Source: PVC group bacterium
Lineage (GTDB): Bacteria > Verrucomicrobiota > Kiritimatiellia > CAIKKV01 > CAITUY01
Assembly (NCBI GenBank): GCA_945870225.1
Contig: CAMBRF010000007.1
Location: 1-64,000 of the forward strand
DNA: 64,000 nucleotides
Direction: 5' to 3'
Both the position numbers and the translations under genes were made by a program. Under the pieces are notes generated by a model. The model saw only the letters and a program-made list of their open reading frames with translations, had not been told where the DNA came from and searched no databases. Shown here one piece after another: positions 8,434 to 17,700 of this stretch (its first letter is position 1; every line of letters begins with the position of its first letter).

Positions 8434-10268
8434 AACGTTTTCGCGCAAGGAATCCGCACCAAGTCGTTATAGATCATCGAGTTTTTTGCCAATTCTTCGT
8501 GAGGCGCAAAAGCCTCAACGCGCCCCTGATTCAGCAGAAGCACGCGGTCAGAACGTTCAATCGTTGCCAGACGGTGCGAAATGGCGATGAGTGTAGAATG
8601 ACGCCGAACGAGGGGCAAGACTGAAAAGATGGATTCTTCGATCTGGTTGTCGAGAGGAGCCGAGAACTCGTCCATGACGAGAATGTCCGGATCGGACACC
8701 AGAACCCGGGCCAGCGCGAGGCGTTGTCTCTGCCCTTCCGACAGATTTGCTCCCCGCTCTCCGAGCCGCGTATTCAATCCCTCGGGCAACCGCTGTACAA
8801 ATTCTGTCATTTGGGCGGTTTCCAGCGCGCGGTCGATGTCTTCCTGCCGGGCCTGTTCGTTCCCGAAACGGAGGTTGTCCAGAATCGTTCCTGAGAAAAG
8901 GGTGGCTGTCTGCGCAAGGTAGCCGATCCGCCGCCTCAGACTGCCGAGTTCATAGTCACCGGCCGGTACGCCATCATAAAGCACGGTTCCGGAACCCGGT
9001 TGGTAAAAGCGAAGCAACAGACCGATCAGCGTACTCTTGCCGACCCCGCTTGCTCCGACAATGGCAATGTGCTGACCGGGTTCGATACGAAAGCTGACAT
9101 CCTGCAGGATGGGGGAGGCCGGGTCGTAGGCAAAGCTGACTTCGCGGAATTCCACCTCGCCCTTCAATCGCTCGACGGGTTGGCGTTTCCCCTCGTTCGG
9201 TTCCGGAACGATCCGGGTCAGGGCTTGCACACGTTCCACGGCGGATAGAGCCCGATGCATATTGAAATGCGTGTTGACGATCTGGTTCATGGGGCCGAAT
9301 ATTCCGGACAGGGCAGACTGAAAAGCCGTCAAAGAGCCCAGCGTCCATTCCCCTTTCAGGATGAGCCATGCGCCCGCCGCCAAAACGGTGAATTGGACCA
9401 GACTGGGGGCCAGGCTGACGACGGTGGAGCCAACCGATCCGACGGCCAACTGCTCCATCCCCATGTCGTACATTTTCTCCAGTCGGGCTGAGAGCCCTTT
9501 GGCGGTGCGCTGTTCCACTCCGTGCGCCTTGATCAGCGTGGCATTCGACAAGGATTCCTGAAGTGCGCCCTGGAACTGAGCATTCAGCTCCATGCTGTGG
9601 CGGTTCAGGTTGCGAATGCGCCGGCCGACGAACTCACTGCCCGCCGCCAGGACCGGGAGGGCAAGAATGGCGATGAGCGCCAGATGCCATTCCAGGAAGA
9701 CCAGCAGGATGGCGTTTCCGATCAGACGGATCAGGCTGCCCGCCCAGGCGACCGGTGATGCCGATAAAAACCAGCCGGCTCCCTGTGAGTCACCCGAGAT
9801 GCGGGACTCAAGATAACCCGTCTCGTGCCGGTCCAGGAAAAGCTTGGGCAACCTGAAGACCCGTTCGAAAATCGCGGCCTGAAGATCGAGCATGGCCGCC
9901 TGTTGAAACCGTGCGAACAGGTACTGTTGGGCCACGCCCAGCCCCAATATGGCTGCGCCCGCCACCACATAGATTCCCAGCACATAAGGAAGCCATTGCC
10001 CCTGGCCTCCGAGTAAAACGCGATCGACAAGGAAACGATGCATCAGGGGGAGGGGCAGAGCCAGAAGTATCCCTGCCATCATGGCGGTCACCGCCGTGAT
10101 GAGAAGGGCCTTGTGCTTTCTCGCATGGGGCCAAATGAGCCTTTGCGCGTCGCGCAATGCGTCGCGTGTGGATGACACCCGTCCGCTCATGGGGTCCTGG
10201 GCCGCTTTCCGTTGCCAGCCTTGACGTAGATGTTTGGCGATGTGTCTCATTGTTTTTCGACTGTGCAA
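8430..10268 (-). CDS. ABC exporter, fused membrane and ATP-binding domains (MsbA/peptide-exporter type)
   Basis: This half-size exporter of 612 residues has six membrane helices (about residues 50-330) and a C-terminal ATPase. The ATPase shows Walker A G-A-S-G-V-G-K-S-T, signature L-S-E-G-Q-R-Q-R, and Walker B I-L-V-M-D-E with the catalytic glutamate and a following histidine switch (A-I-S-H-R-L-A). There is no C39 peptidase domain at the N-terminus, so it would not itself cut a leader peptide. It sits 10 bp behind the HprK-like kinase gene and overlaps the Wza-like gene by 4 bp, so it could export the modified peptide, a lipid-linked sugar or a lipid. The start is TTG at 10268 with a GGATGG just upstream, or ATG at 10250. 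Confidence 0.92.
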   Translation of the reverse strand: MHSRKTMRHIAKHLRQGWQRKAAQDPMSGRVSSTRDALRDAQRLIWPHARKHKALLITAVTAMMAGILLALPLPLMHRFLVDRVLLGGQGQWLPYVLGIYVVAGAAILGLGVAQQYLFARFQQAAMLDLQAAIFERVFRLPKLFLDRHETGYLESRISGDSQGAGWFLSASPVAWAGSLIRLIGNAILLVFLEWHLALIAILALPVLAAGSEFVGRRIRNLNRHSMELNAQFQGALQESLSNATLIKAHGVEQRTAKGLSARLEKMYDMGMEQLAVGSVGSTVVSLAPSLVQFTVLAAGAWLILKGEWTLGSLTAFQSALSGIFGPMNQIVNTHFNMHRALSAVERVQALTRIVPEPNEGKRQPVERLKGEVEFREVSFAYDPASPILQDVSFRIEPGQHIAIVGASGVGKSTLIGLLLRFYQPGSGTVLYDGVPAGDYELGSLRRRIGYLAQTATLFSGTILDNLRFGNEQARQEDIDRALETAQMTEFVQRLPEGLNTRLGERGANLSEGQRQRLALARVLVSDPDILVMDEFSAPLDNQIEESIFSVLPLVRRHSTLIAISHRLATIERSDRVLLLNQGRVEAFAPHEELAKNSMIYNDLVRIPCAKTL

Positions 10269-10278
10269 CCATCCATGC

Positions 10279-11184
10279 CTAACCTAAACGCCCATCCGGC
10301 ACGGGCGGTTGGCGCAAGTCCGCCCGAATCACCTCTACAATGTCAGGTGTGGGGCGGAAGGCTAACACAGCGCAGGGTACCGCGTGAAGCAGCGTCTCGA
10401 TCGTTGCCAGGCAGGGATCGAGGAGCGCCGGATCCTGCCAGGGAATAGTCGCCACATGAAGGAGCCGACGCACCGCTTCGCTTGGCGCAACGGGTGCAAT
10501 CCGGTCCCGCTCGCCATGCTCAAGAAAATAGAGTCGTCGGAGCGGGGCCCACTCATTACGGGCAAACCCTGCCGAACTGGGCCAGGGCGTGCCGTATACC
10601 CGGAAGGGATTGGATAAGGATGTCCCTAGTCCCTGTGCCGGCCACTGACGTAAAGCCGGCCGTTCATCGGTCAGAACCTTGGCCCCGGCGGCATCGAGCA
10701 GGCGGGCGAGGGTGCTTTTCCCGGTTCCTGAGATCCCCACGCAAAGAATACCCTGCCCATCGATTTCGGCGGCCGTTCCATGGAGGACCAAACCTCCCTG
10801 CGCTCTGAGCCGTAGGACGAGAAGCGACAGCCCCAAGCCTGTTCCCCAAGCGCGACCGTAGGATCCGTAATATTCCGTAAAGCGATGGGGCTCCCAAGTG
10901 ACGGTGGCGCGATCAAAGGTGAGGGGACCGGTAATCTTCCAAAGCGGCTTCCCTTCCTGATTGCGGCGGACCACCTCGCAAACATTCCGGCTAACGGTAA
11001 AAGACCAAGGCTTGTCCGGCGCGGAGGGTTGCGTCGCCAGAGCCTCGTCCGGCCCACGCGAGTCGACCTCACAGGTAAGGTCGCTTTCCTTGGAATCAAG
11101 CAGGAAGGGATGAAAGGGCGGAAGAAACTCCGAGGTTGGATCCAACCCTGCCAAAGAAAAACGGACTCCGGCAATGGTCAGCAT
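10279..11184 (-). CDS. HprK-like P-loop kinase (HPr kinase-related, PqqD-associated)
   Basis: This 301-residue protein resembles the catalytic half of HPr kinase/phosphorylase. It has H-G-T-A-A-E-I-D-G, then Walker A GISGTGKST at about residues 148-156, then V-L-T-D-E-R-P-A-L-R where classical HprK has its acidic S-D-D motif. The N-terminal 120 residues are unlike the HprK regulatory domain. The genome neighbourhood (PqqD-like gene, small peptide, ABC exporter) is that of HprK-related kinases in peptide-modification systems. In the lasso peptide paeninodin such a kinase phosphorylates the C-terminal serine. A kinase acting on the 55-residue peptide encoded 6 bp upstream is therefore the working inference; no PTS HPr gene is visible. 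Confidence 0.85.
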   Translation of the reverse strand: MLTIAGVRFSLAGLDPTSEFLPPFHPFLLDSKESDLTCEVDSRGPDEALATQPSAPDKPWSFTVSRNVCEVVRRNQEGKPLWKITGPLTFDRATVTWEPHRFTEYYGSYGRAWGTGLGLSLLVLRLRAQGGLVLHGTAAEIDGQGILCVGISGTGKSTLARLLDAAGAKVLTDERPALRQWPAQGLGTSLSNPFRVYGTPWPSSAGFARNEWAPLRRLYFLEHGERDRIAPVAPSEAVRRLLHVATIPWQDPALLDPCLATIETLLHAVPCAVLAFRPTPDIVEVIRADLRQPPVPDGRLG

Positions 11185-11190
11185 TAAGGC

Positions 11191-11358
11191 CTACTCGATG
11201 ATGCTGTTGCCCAGCGTGACGAGTTTGACGGGCCCATTCGTTCCGGTCGCGGCGGCCGGACTGACATAATTCCCCCCTGCGTCCAAATCCACTTGCGACA
11301 CCTTGGGGGCCTCATACATTTCAGCACCGGAATTAGCCAGAGGCTTTAAATCGCTCAT
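11191..11358 (-). CDS. 55-residue RiPP-precursor-like peptide
   Basis: The frame runs from an ATG at 11358, whose first bases overlap the PqqD stop as ATGA, to a TAG at 11193-11191, only 6 bp before the kinase gene. It is too short for many gene callers. Residues 1-13 are MSDLKPLANSGAE; residues 14-20 are MYEAPKV, which matches the Y-x-x-P-x-[LVI] signature used by lasso-type leader peptides to bind their PqqD-like recognition element. The rest is Gly/Asn/Thr/Ser rich and ends VKLVTLGNSIIE, with serines at 33 and 52. There is no signal peptide. The tight coupling on both sides argues that it is a real gene; that it is a modified-peptide precursor is inference. Confidence 0.8.
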   Translation of the reverse strand: MSDLKPLANSGAEMYEAPKVSQVDLDAGGNYVSPAAATGTNGPVKLVTLGNSIIE

Positions 11359-11672
11359 ACACTTTCTCCCTGTTCCTTTCGCTCAACCACGAGATCCATC
11401 CTGACCATGTCGGCCAGAAAGGCATTCACGTCATGCTGAGCAACCTCACGTGAAATACTATACACTTCAGCCAGGCTGTCGGCGAGTTCGTTTTTAGAAT
11501 GCGGCGACGCAATCCAATCCCAGAGACGATTGCCCGTACTGTTTAACGTATAGACGCAATGTGTGCAACCATGCACCGGAACCAGCAGGTTTACCCCAGC
11601 CACACAGCGTGTAACAATTTCCTCCCTGCGGACATATTTTGTTTGATGGAGGGCTGGGGGTTGCTGGTTCAT
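11355..11672 (-). CDS. PqqD-like peptide chaperone / RiPP recognition element
   Basis: This 105-residue winged-helix protein has the PqqD pattern: a beta-strand pair (G-V-N-L-L-V-P-V-H...), the hallmark YTLNSTGNRLWDWI at about residues 41-54, then helices with S-K-N-E-L-A-D-S-L and D-V-N-A-F-L-A-D-M. Such proteins bind leader peptides and hand them to modifying enzymes. The ATG at 11672 overlaps the C25 peptidase stop by 4 bp, and its own stop overlaps the peptide start by 4 bp. An open frame extends upstream to 11825 but only inside the peptidase gene. It also has cysteines at residues 23, 36 and 39. Confidence 0.88.
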   Translation of the reverse strand: MNQQPPALHQTKYVRREEIVTRCVAGVNLLVPVHGCTHCVYTLNSTGNRLWDWIASPHSKNELADSLAEVYSISREVAQHDVNAFLADMVRMDLVVERKEQGESV

Positions 11673-14600
11673 GGGGCATCCATCTCCCGGACGCGATAGA
11701 AGGACTGCGTGGTGGTGTCTGGGGCGGGAACCTCGACGGTGGTGACCGGGCCTTGCGGGGTGATGAAGGTTTCGGGTGGGGTCCACTCGGTCGCATTGGT
11801 CCAGGACCATGCGGAGGCCTGCCATCCGTTTGTGTCGAGTAATGATGTTCCGAACGCAACCGTATACTGCCGGTTTGAGTCCGTCTCAAAGGAGATCGCA
11901 TATCGCCCGGGCCGTTCCTGTGGCAGCGCCTTGATCTGCAACTCACAGTTGGTGGGGCCCGTCTGGGCTTGATATTCCTGCCATGTGGGCCAGCCATCAA
12001 GATCAGGATCGGCCAGATCGGCATTGGGAGCTGTCATGCCGTAATTGGCGAGCCACGCCGCCGGTGTTCCCATTGCGGATACATCATGACGAAAAACCAA
12101 AGCCGGGTCACCGATCAGGCTGTAACACAGGAGCCGCTCGGCCGGCATGACGCCGGCCTGGCTTTGTAACCCGCGCCGCCACACATCACCCAGCCGCACC
12201 GTCCCTTGAACGGCGGCATTCGAATACAGGCTGACAGCCAAGGGTTCCCCCTCGCTCCCCAGCATATACCCGGTGGCCCCCAGAGCGGCAACGAAGCCGG
12301 TATTGGTCGCAAACAGGCCGTAGGGCAGGATGCAGACCGTTGCGGTTAGGGACTGCCAGCGGTTGGGGCGGCAACCAATGACAATCCCAATCGTGGGCTT
12401 TTGCCAGTTGGCAGGGGCGACATCGGCATTTCTAAGAAGTTTACTGCTGCCTCCGCCGAGATTTTGCTCATCCGTATGCCCGAAGAAGTGAAACAGCCCT
12501 GAGCCCGAGCTCAGTGCGGGAAAAAGACTGTTTAGGCGAACGACTGCCCCGCTGCTCGAGGCGGTGATGTAGTGTTTCACAACGTTTCGGTCAGCTTCAG
12601 AAAGCGGATCAACTAGGCAATCCGTTGCCGCGCTGAACTGGTAATATTTATTACTAATATTATCCCAATCCGCCGCGATTGAGGCTTGCTGCTTCCAGGT
12701 CAGCATGCCTTCATAATCCATCGTCTTTTGCGCAAATACGGCCAGGTCCTGAGTTTTGGTGGTTGGCAAACGCCCTATCGCTACCTCGGGAATGTTGTCA
12801 CCATTGACATCACCGAATGCCCCATCTATTGCAACCGTCATCCCTTCGCCACTGAATTCAAACCGCTGACCAGCAATCAGCGGAGGAATCAGGCAGGCGG
12901 TGTAATCATTCACGGACAGGCGCTGGTGCTTAAAATCGAGAGCACCGGCCCCCGCCAGTAACAGGTAGCGCAAGGGATGCGCGGTCCCGTTGGTATACCC
13001 TTCGATGCAGAAGGCGCGAATGGCAAGGGGATCAACCAGTCCATAGCTGTAACGATTATAGAGGGATTCGACATCCACGATCACGGTTTTCAATCCCTGT
13101 GCACTTCGGAAATCGGCGAGCGGTTGTAAAGCAGGACGGAAGTCCGGGCGCCATGCCTCAGGCGGGACCAGAATGACATAATCAGCCGCCTCGGCAGCGG
13201 CCGACCAGTCCACGTCGCGAACACCCCGGACCGCCGGCAACCGAGTTCCCAGTGACTTGGAAAAAACCTGATAAATCTGCCCCGTGCCACCACAGGGAAA
13301 CGCCGCCGCCCAATTGCTCGCCGCCGTGTCGTAGGCCATCGTGACGGGCTCGATGGCAACCGGCAAATTCGTCACGGATACATCCCATGCCATGATGTCA
13401 TTGGTGGCGAACCCGGAAACCACGACGGTATTGCTCTCGCCCCCGGTGCAGCGCAAGGATCCTTGATGCGCACGATAATATGCTGGATAAGCAAATACAT
13501 AAGAAACAAGTATGAAAAGCGAATTCGCTCCTGAATTATCAGAGGTATTAGTTACGCTTAATGTTGCCATGCCTGAAACCAGATTTGTCGATGAAAACGA
13601 ATAGGTGCCAGACAAATACTGTTCATTCGACCATGTCAAAGAACCTGCGTTCTCCCTCCCAATCAACACCCCCGCCTCATGGTCATCCACGCCTATGTTG
13701 TATTCCGACAAGAGATTTACAGTCACCAAACCTGTCCAGTCCCCTGTAATGCAATCTACCAATGTTTCAACAAACTGAGCCCTATTGGATGCATTCAGAG
13801 AATTAAAGGCAACGTATGGCGCTTGAACATCAACCAAAGTACTGTGAGTTACCCGAGTTAGGTAGTTGGTCCCCTGTCGCGTGATCATATTGACGAACCA
13901 GTCGTTGGTGGTGGCAGGCTCGCCCGGCGTCATCACTTGTGTCGCCATACGCGAGCCCTCTCCCAAGGAGACCCAGTAGACGTTTTCCGGTGCAAAGCGC
14001 GAGTCGGTTGGGCGGCCGTGGAAAAACAGGTTAGTGCCCTCCGCAAACCAGGCAACGGAGGCACCCTGGCAACTCAGGTTCAGATTGGTGCTGGCGATGG
14101 CGTTAGAGACCGTGGCGAGCCCCCAGCCTGATGCATCGGCCAACTCCTGGTCCGATACGCGATAAACGCCTTCATCCCGCAAACTTAGCCGGACGCGGTC
14201 GGCCGGTGCTGCGTTGGTCCAGATTAACACGCGGGCCCCGGAGCCAATCCACCCTTGTACGAGGCGTACGGAATCGTCTGTGGCCTTGTCTTGGGCAGAG
14301 ACCAAGACGGGCTCCGGGCGGGGGACGGCAATTTTGATGACACCGGTCCAGTCGGCCACCTTTTGATCCGGACCGTGGCGGGAGGCGAGCATGAGTTCAT
14401 AGCGAACGGTTTCACCCGCCTGTACAAGTGGGTCCATCAGCTCGTAGGTGTCGCCAGTTTCATCCCCGTGTGATGGCACATAACCGGCTCCCACGGGTTC
14501 CAACTCTCCGCCGTTGCGCTGCCGCAAGACGCGAAAGGACTCAACTCCGAGTTCAACAGTGGTCTGCCATCGCACCCAGGCCGCGCCGTCTTTCTGTTGG

Positions 14601-14728
14601 GCCGATGCCTCGAAACGGCTAACCGTTGCGGCAGGGCTGTACAGCAATACTTCCTGGCTGGCGGCGCCAAAAGGGCAAGCGGACGCTAAAATATGCGTCA
14701 AACTAATCGCTATGAGATGTCTACGCAT
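11669..14728 (-). CDS. secreted C25 (gingipain-type) cysteine peptidase family protein
   Basis: About 1019 residues from the ATG at 14728 (MRRHLIAISLTHILASA signal peptide; 14755 is a longer alternative). A fibronectin-like segment follows the signal peptide. The C25 domain shows Y-V-I-L-V-P-P-E, the G-D-V-N-G-D-N-I-P-E-V-A-I-G-R-L-P motif, a catalytic-type histidine in FFGHTDEQ (residue 751) and a cysteine in VIGCRPNRW (residue 786). Their spacing of 35 is close to that of gingipain R. A D-x-D-x-D-G linker and a C-terminal module ending SFYRVREMDAP follow. The C25 family includes secreted proteases and PorU-like sortases. Coupling to the PqqD gene suggests, but does not prove, that it processes or attaches the peptide or another surface protein. 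Confidence 0.85.
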   Translation of the reverse strand: MRRHLIAISLTHILASACPFGAASQEVLLYSPAATVSRFEASAQQKDGAAWVRWQTTVELGVESFRVLRQRNGGELEPVGAGYVPSHGDETGDTYELMDPLVQAGETVRYELMLASRHGPDQKVADWTGVIKIAVPRPEPVLVSAQDKATDDSVRLVQGWIGSGARVLIWTNAAPADRVRLSLRDEGVYRVSDQELADASGWGLATVSNAIASTNLNLSCQGASVAWFAEGTNLFFHGRPTDSRFAPENVYWVSLGEGSRMATQVMTPGEPATTNDWFVNMITRQGTNYLTRVTHSTLVDVQAPYVAFNSLNASNRAQFVETLVDCITGDWTGLVTVNLLSEYNIGVDDHEAGVLIGRENAGSLTWSNEQYLSGTYSFSSTNLVSGMATLSVTNTSDNSGANSLFILVSYVFAYPAYYRAHQGSLRCTGGESNTVVVSGFATNDIMAWDVSVTNLPVAIEPVTMAYDTAASNWAAAFPCGGTGQIYQVFSKSLGTRLPAVRGVRDVDWSAAAEAADYVILVPPEAWRPDFRPALQPLADFRSAQGLKTVIVDVESLYNRYSYGLVDPLAIRAFCIEGYTNGTAHPLRYLLLAGAGALDFKHQRLSVNDYTACLIPPLIAGQRFEFSGEGMTVAIDGAFGDVNGDNIPEVAIGRLPTTKTQDLAVFAQKTMDYEGMLTWKQQASIAADWDNISNKYYQFSAATDCLVDPLSEADRNVVKHYITASSSGAVVRLNSLFPALSSGSGLFHFFGHTDEQNLGGGSSKLLRNADVAPANWQKPTIGIVIGCRPNRWQSLTATVCILPYGLFATNTGFVAALGATGYMLGSEGEPLAVSLYSNAAVQGTVRLGDVWRRGLQSQAGVMPAERLLCYSLIGDPALVFRHDVSAMGTPAAWLANYGMTAPNADLADPDLDGWPTWQEYQAQTGPTNCELQIKALPQERPGRYAISFETDSNRQYTVAFGTSLLDTNGWQASAWSWTNATEWTPPETFITPQGPVTTVEVPAPDTTTQSFYRVREMDAP

Positions 14729-14790
14729 ATGCGCCAACAATAATAGGTTGAACAAAAGCTCACGAAGACCATAAAGAGGATATCGTATTC

Positions 14791-17700
14791 CTACCGCACG
14801 CCGATTTTGAAGAAGGCGGAAGGCTGGTCAGGATCGAAGGCGATAAAGGCCGCGGTTAGAGTCGTCGAGGCCTCAACCGTTTGAACGTACTCCCAAATGC
14901 CGCCCAACTGCGCGGCTCGATAAATGTCGTAGAGGCGGCCGGGTGTGCTCTCCCACTGCAAGGTCATGCCGGAGGCATCGGTCTGGGCAATCTGGGTGTT
15001 CTGGGTTGTGAAACTGCTCACCAGAAGACCTGTGGCATTATGAACCCTTCGCTCGTCATCACTGACAAATAGATCAATGCTATCGCCTGCCTTCAGCCCC
15101 GGGACCAGGAAACGATAGGTGTGACTTCCCTCACCTGTGGCCGGCTGACGCCCGACCTCCACCCATTGCCCGTCACGAGATAGATATAGGATGATATCAT
15201 TCTGCCCGGCCTCTTCGATCGTCTGAAACTCAACGACCACCCCATTGGGAGTCTCATAGGCAAGAATGACTGCTCCTGCCGCATTGGGTTCCAGTTTCAG
15301 CACAATGTATCCATCATCACTGGCCGTCTTGTTAACGTAGTAAATGTGATATTCCTCGTTGGGTGCCAGATGCAGCAAAGAGGTGTCTTCCAGCAGGTTC
15401 CCAGGGGCTGCCGTGTCATTAAACAAACCGGTATTCCCGTTTCTCACGATATTAATGGCCAGCGTACGGCCATCTCCGGTAACCTCGCCTGTAATGTCCA
15501 ATACCGAGTCCGGATCCAACGTCAAACTCCCCGTGCCCATCATATTGAGTTTGTCGCAGGTGGTGCCGCCGCCGATATCACATTCGTAAGTTGATCCCGC
15601 CTCGAACGTAACCGCGCCGCCGATATTCAGGGTGTCCACACTTCCGGGGGTCGTTCCGGGCTCTACACGGGAGCCGCTTTGGGCGTTTACTGAACCAGCG
15701 ATGGTCCCATCTCCTGCCAATGTGGCCGTATCGTAAACCGTCACGGCTCCACTTCCCGTGCCCGAGCCGCTGGTATTGACAACCATCAGAACCCCGGAGT
15801 TCACCGCCGTCGGTCCCTCGTAGACGTTTGCACCGTTGAGGATTAAAACATCACTGCCATTCTGGGAAACTCCACCCGTGCCTGAGATCAAGCTGTTGAA
15901 TTCCGTTCCCTGAGTGACTGTGTCGGACTGATTGAAGACCAGCGTCGCATTGTCGATGATCTCGCTATTGACATTGATCGATCCGGTGGTGCCTCCATTA
16001 CCGATCTGCAGCGTACCGCCGTCAATGGTTGTCACCCCGGCGTAGGTGCTGTCACCCGCGAGGATCAATGTGCCGTCGCCAGTCTTGTAAAAATCACTGC
16101 TGCCATCGTTGTCGGCAATGATGCCCGCATAATCCACTGTATAACCCGAGTCGATCTGAATCGTTCCGGAACCGGATCCGGTTGTCGGGCCCAGCGCGAT
16201 GCCGCGGGTGTCCGCGAGGGTGAAATCGGCCATCGCTTCAAGCGTCCCGCCGTTGATGACGATCCGTCCAGCTGTCGCCGAGTCCGGTACTGTGCCGAGA
16301 TTGTCGTCGGAACTAACAGCGACAATCCCGCTATTCACAATCGTACGACCAGAGTATGTGTTCGCCCCGGAAAGCGTCAACGTGCCGGAGCCATCCATGA
16401 CCACATCGCCATGCCCCAGCAGATAACTTCCCGCTCCGTCCGTGCCGTCGCCGGCGATCTCGCCTGCGATAGAGATGTCGCCGTCACCCTCCAGGAAGAG
16501 ATTTTGATAGGTGTTCACCGGGTCGGTCAACGTGTCGGTGTCAACGGTGATATTATACAAGGTGAGTGTAGCTCCGGCCTCAGAACGAATGACCGATTTT
16601 CCTGTGTCATTAATGCCGATTACAACCACTCCTTCCCATGTGTTGTCGCCAGACACGCTCACTAATTTTGCCTTGTCCAGGATCATCGCCTTAGGCACCG
16701 AAATGTTACCGGTCAGTTCCACCGTCGACAGGGCATTAACCTCAACCCTGTCCCCTCCACTCAACGCACTCTTCCCGAAAGCGGCCTTGTTTGAGATCCT
16801 GGCTGTGTCAACAATGACTTTGGTCTTTCCGCCATAGGTGCTCGCCCCAGAAAGCTCAATGGTGCCTTCTCCGTCGAGTGAAAGGTCGTGGGAAAGGCTG
16901 CCGGCGGCGGAAATGACCCCTCCATAGGTCAGGGTTACGCCTGTCGTTTCGGTCCAAAACCCGGTAGTTGCACCCGCCACCGTGATCTTGGCGCCGCGCT
17001 TTGCGTTGAGAGTGAACGAGGACGTTGCCAGCAAATAGCCTCCACCGAGTTGAATCTTGTCGGAAACTATTGAACCCGGCACTGCGCCTAGATTGCCATC
17101 GCTGCTGACGCTCAGAAAGCCGCTGGAGATCAATGTCTTTCCTGCGTAGGTATTGGCACGAGTGAGTATTACCGTCCCCGCTCCTGAACCGCCTTTTGTC
17201 ACAACCACATTTGTTCCTGACCCGGAAATGATCCCTGAAACCGTTATGTTTCCATCATTGCCTGTGGTGTGGTTGGCGGAAAGCACCACTGAACCTGAAG
17301 AACCAAGTGAAATATTGCCACTTACCGTGAGCGTGCCGCCATCTGTACCAGCTTCACTTGTAATCGTTCTGGATGCCGCAAGTGTCAGATTGATGGCCCA
17401 CGTGTTGGCGCCAAGGTTGCCCATGGCGCCACCAAGCGTGAGATTGTTGCCGGAAATGGTATAGCCCCCTCCAAGGAAGTTCACCGTTCCGACACTGGTA
17501 AGAAAGTCATTATTGTTGGTTTTCCTTGCTGCATCTGCGGGAAAGACGAGGCTGTCTCCGTTGCTTGGCAGGCCGTCGGTCCAGTTGGAGGCGTCATTCC
17601 AGTTCGCGCTGCTTCCTCCGCCGGTCCACGTGTGTGTTGTTGCCGCATAGACCGGCAGTGCGCCCAGCATGAGCCACCCAACAAGCCATACCCTCCACAT

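Noticed and set aside
10279-11672. A standard lasso-peptide gene cluster
   Set aside because: No asparagine-synthetase-like cyclase and no transglutaminase-like peptidase gene is present, and the leader's conserved glycine and threonine are not in place.
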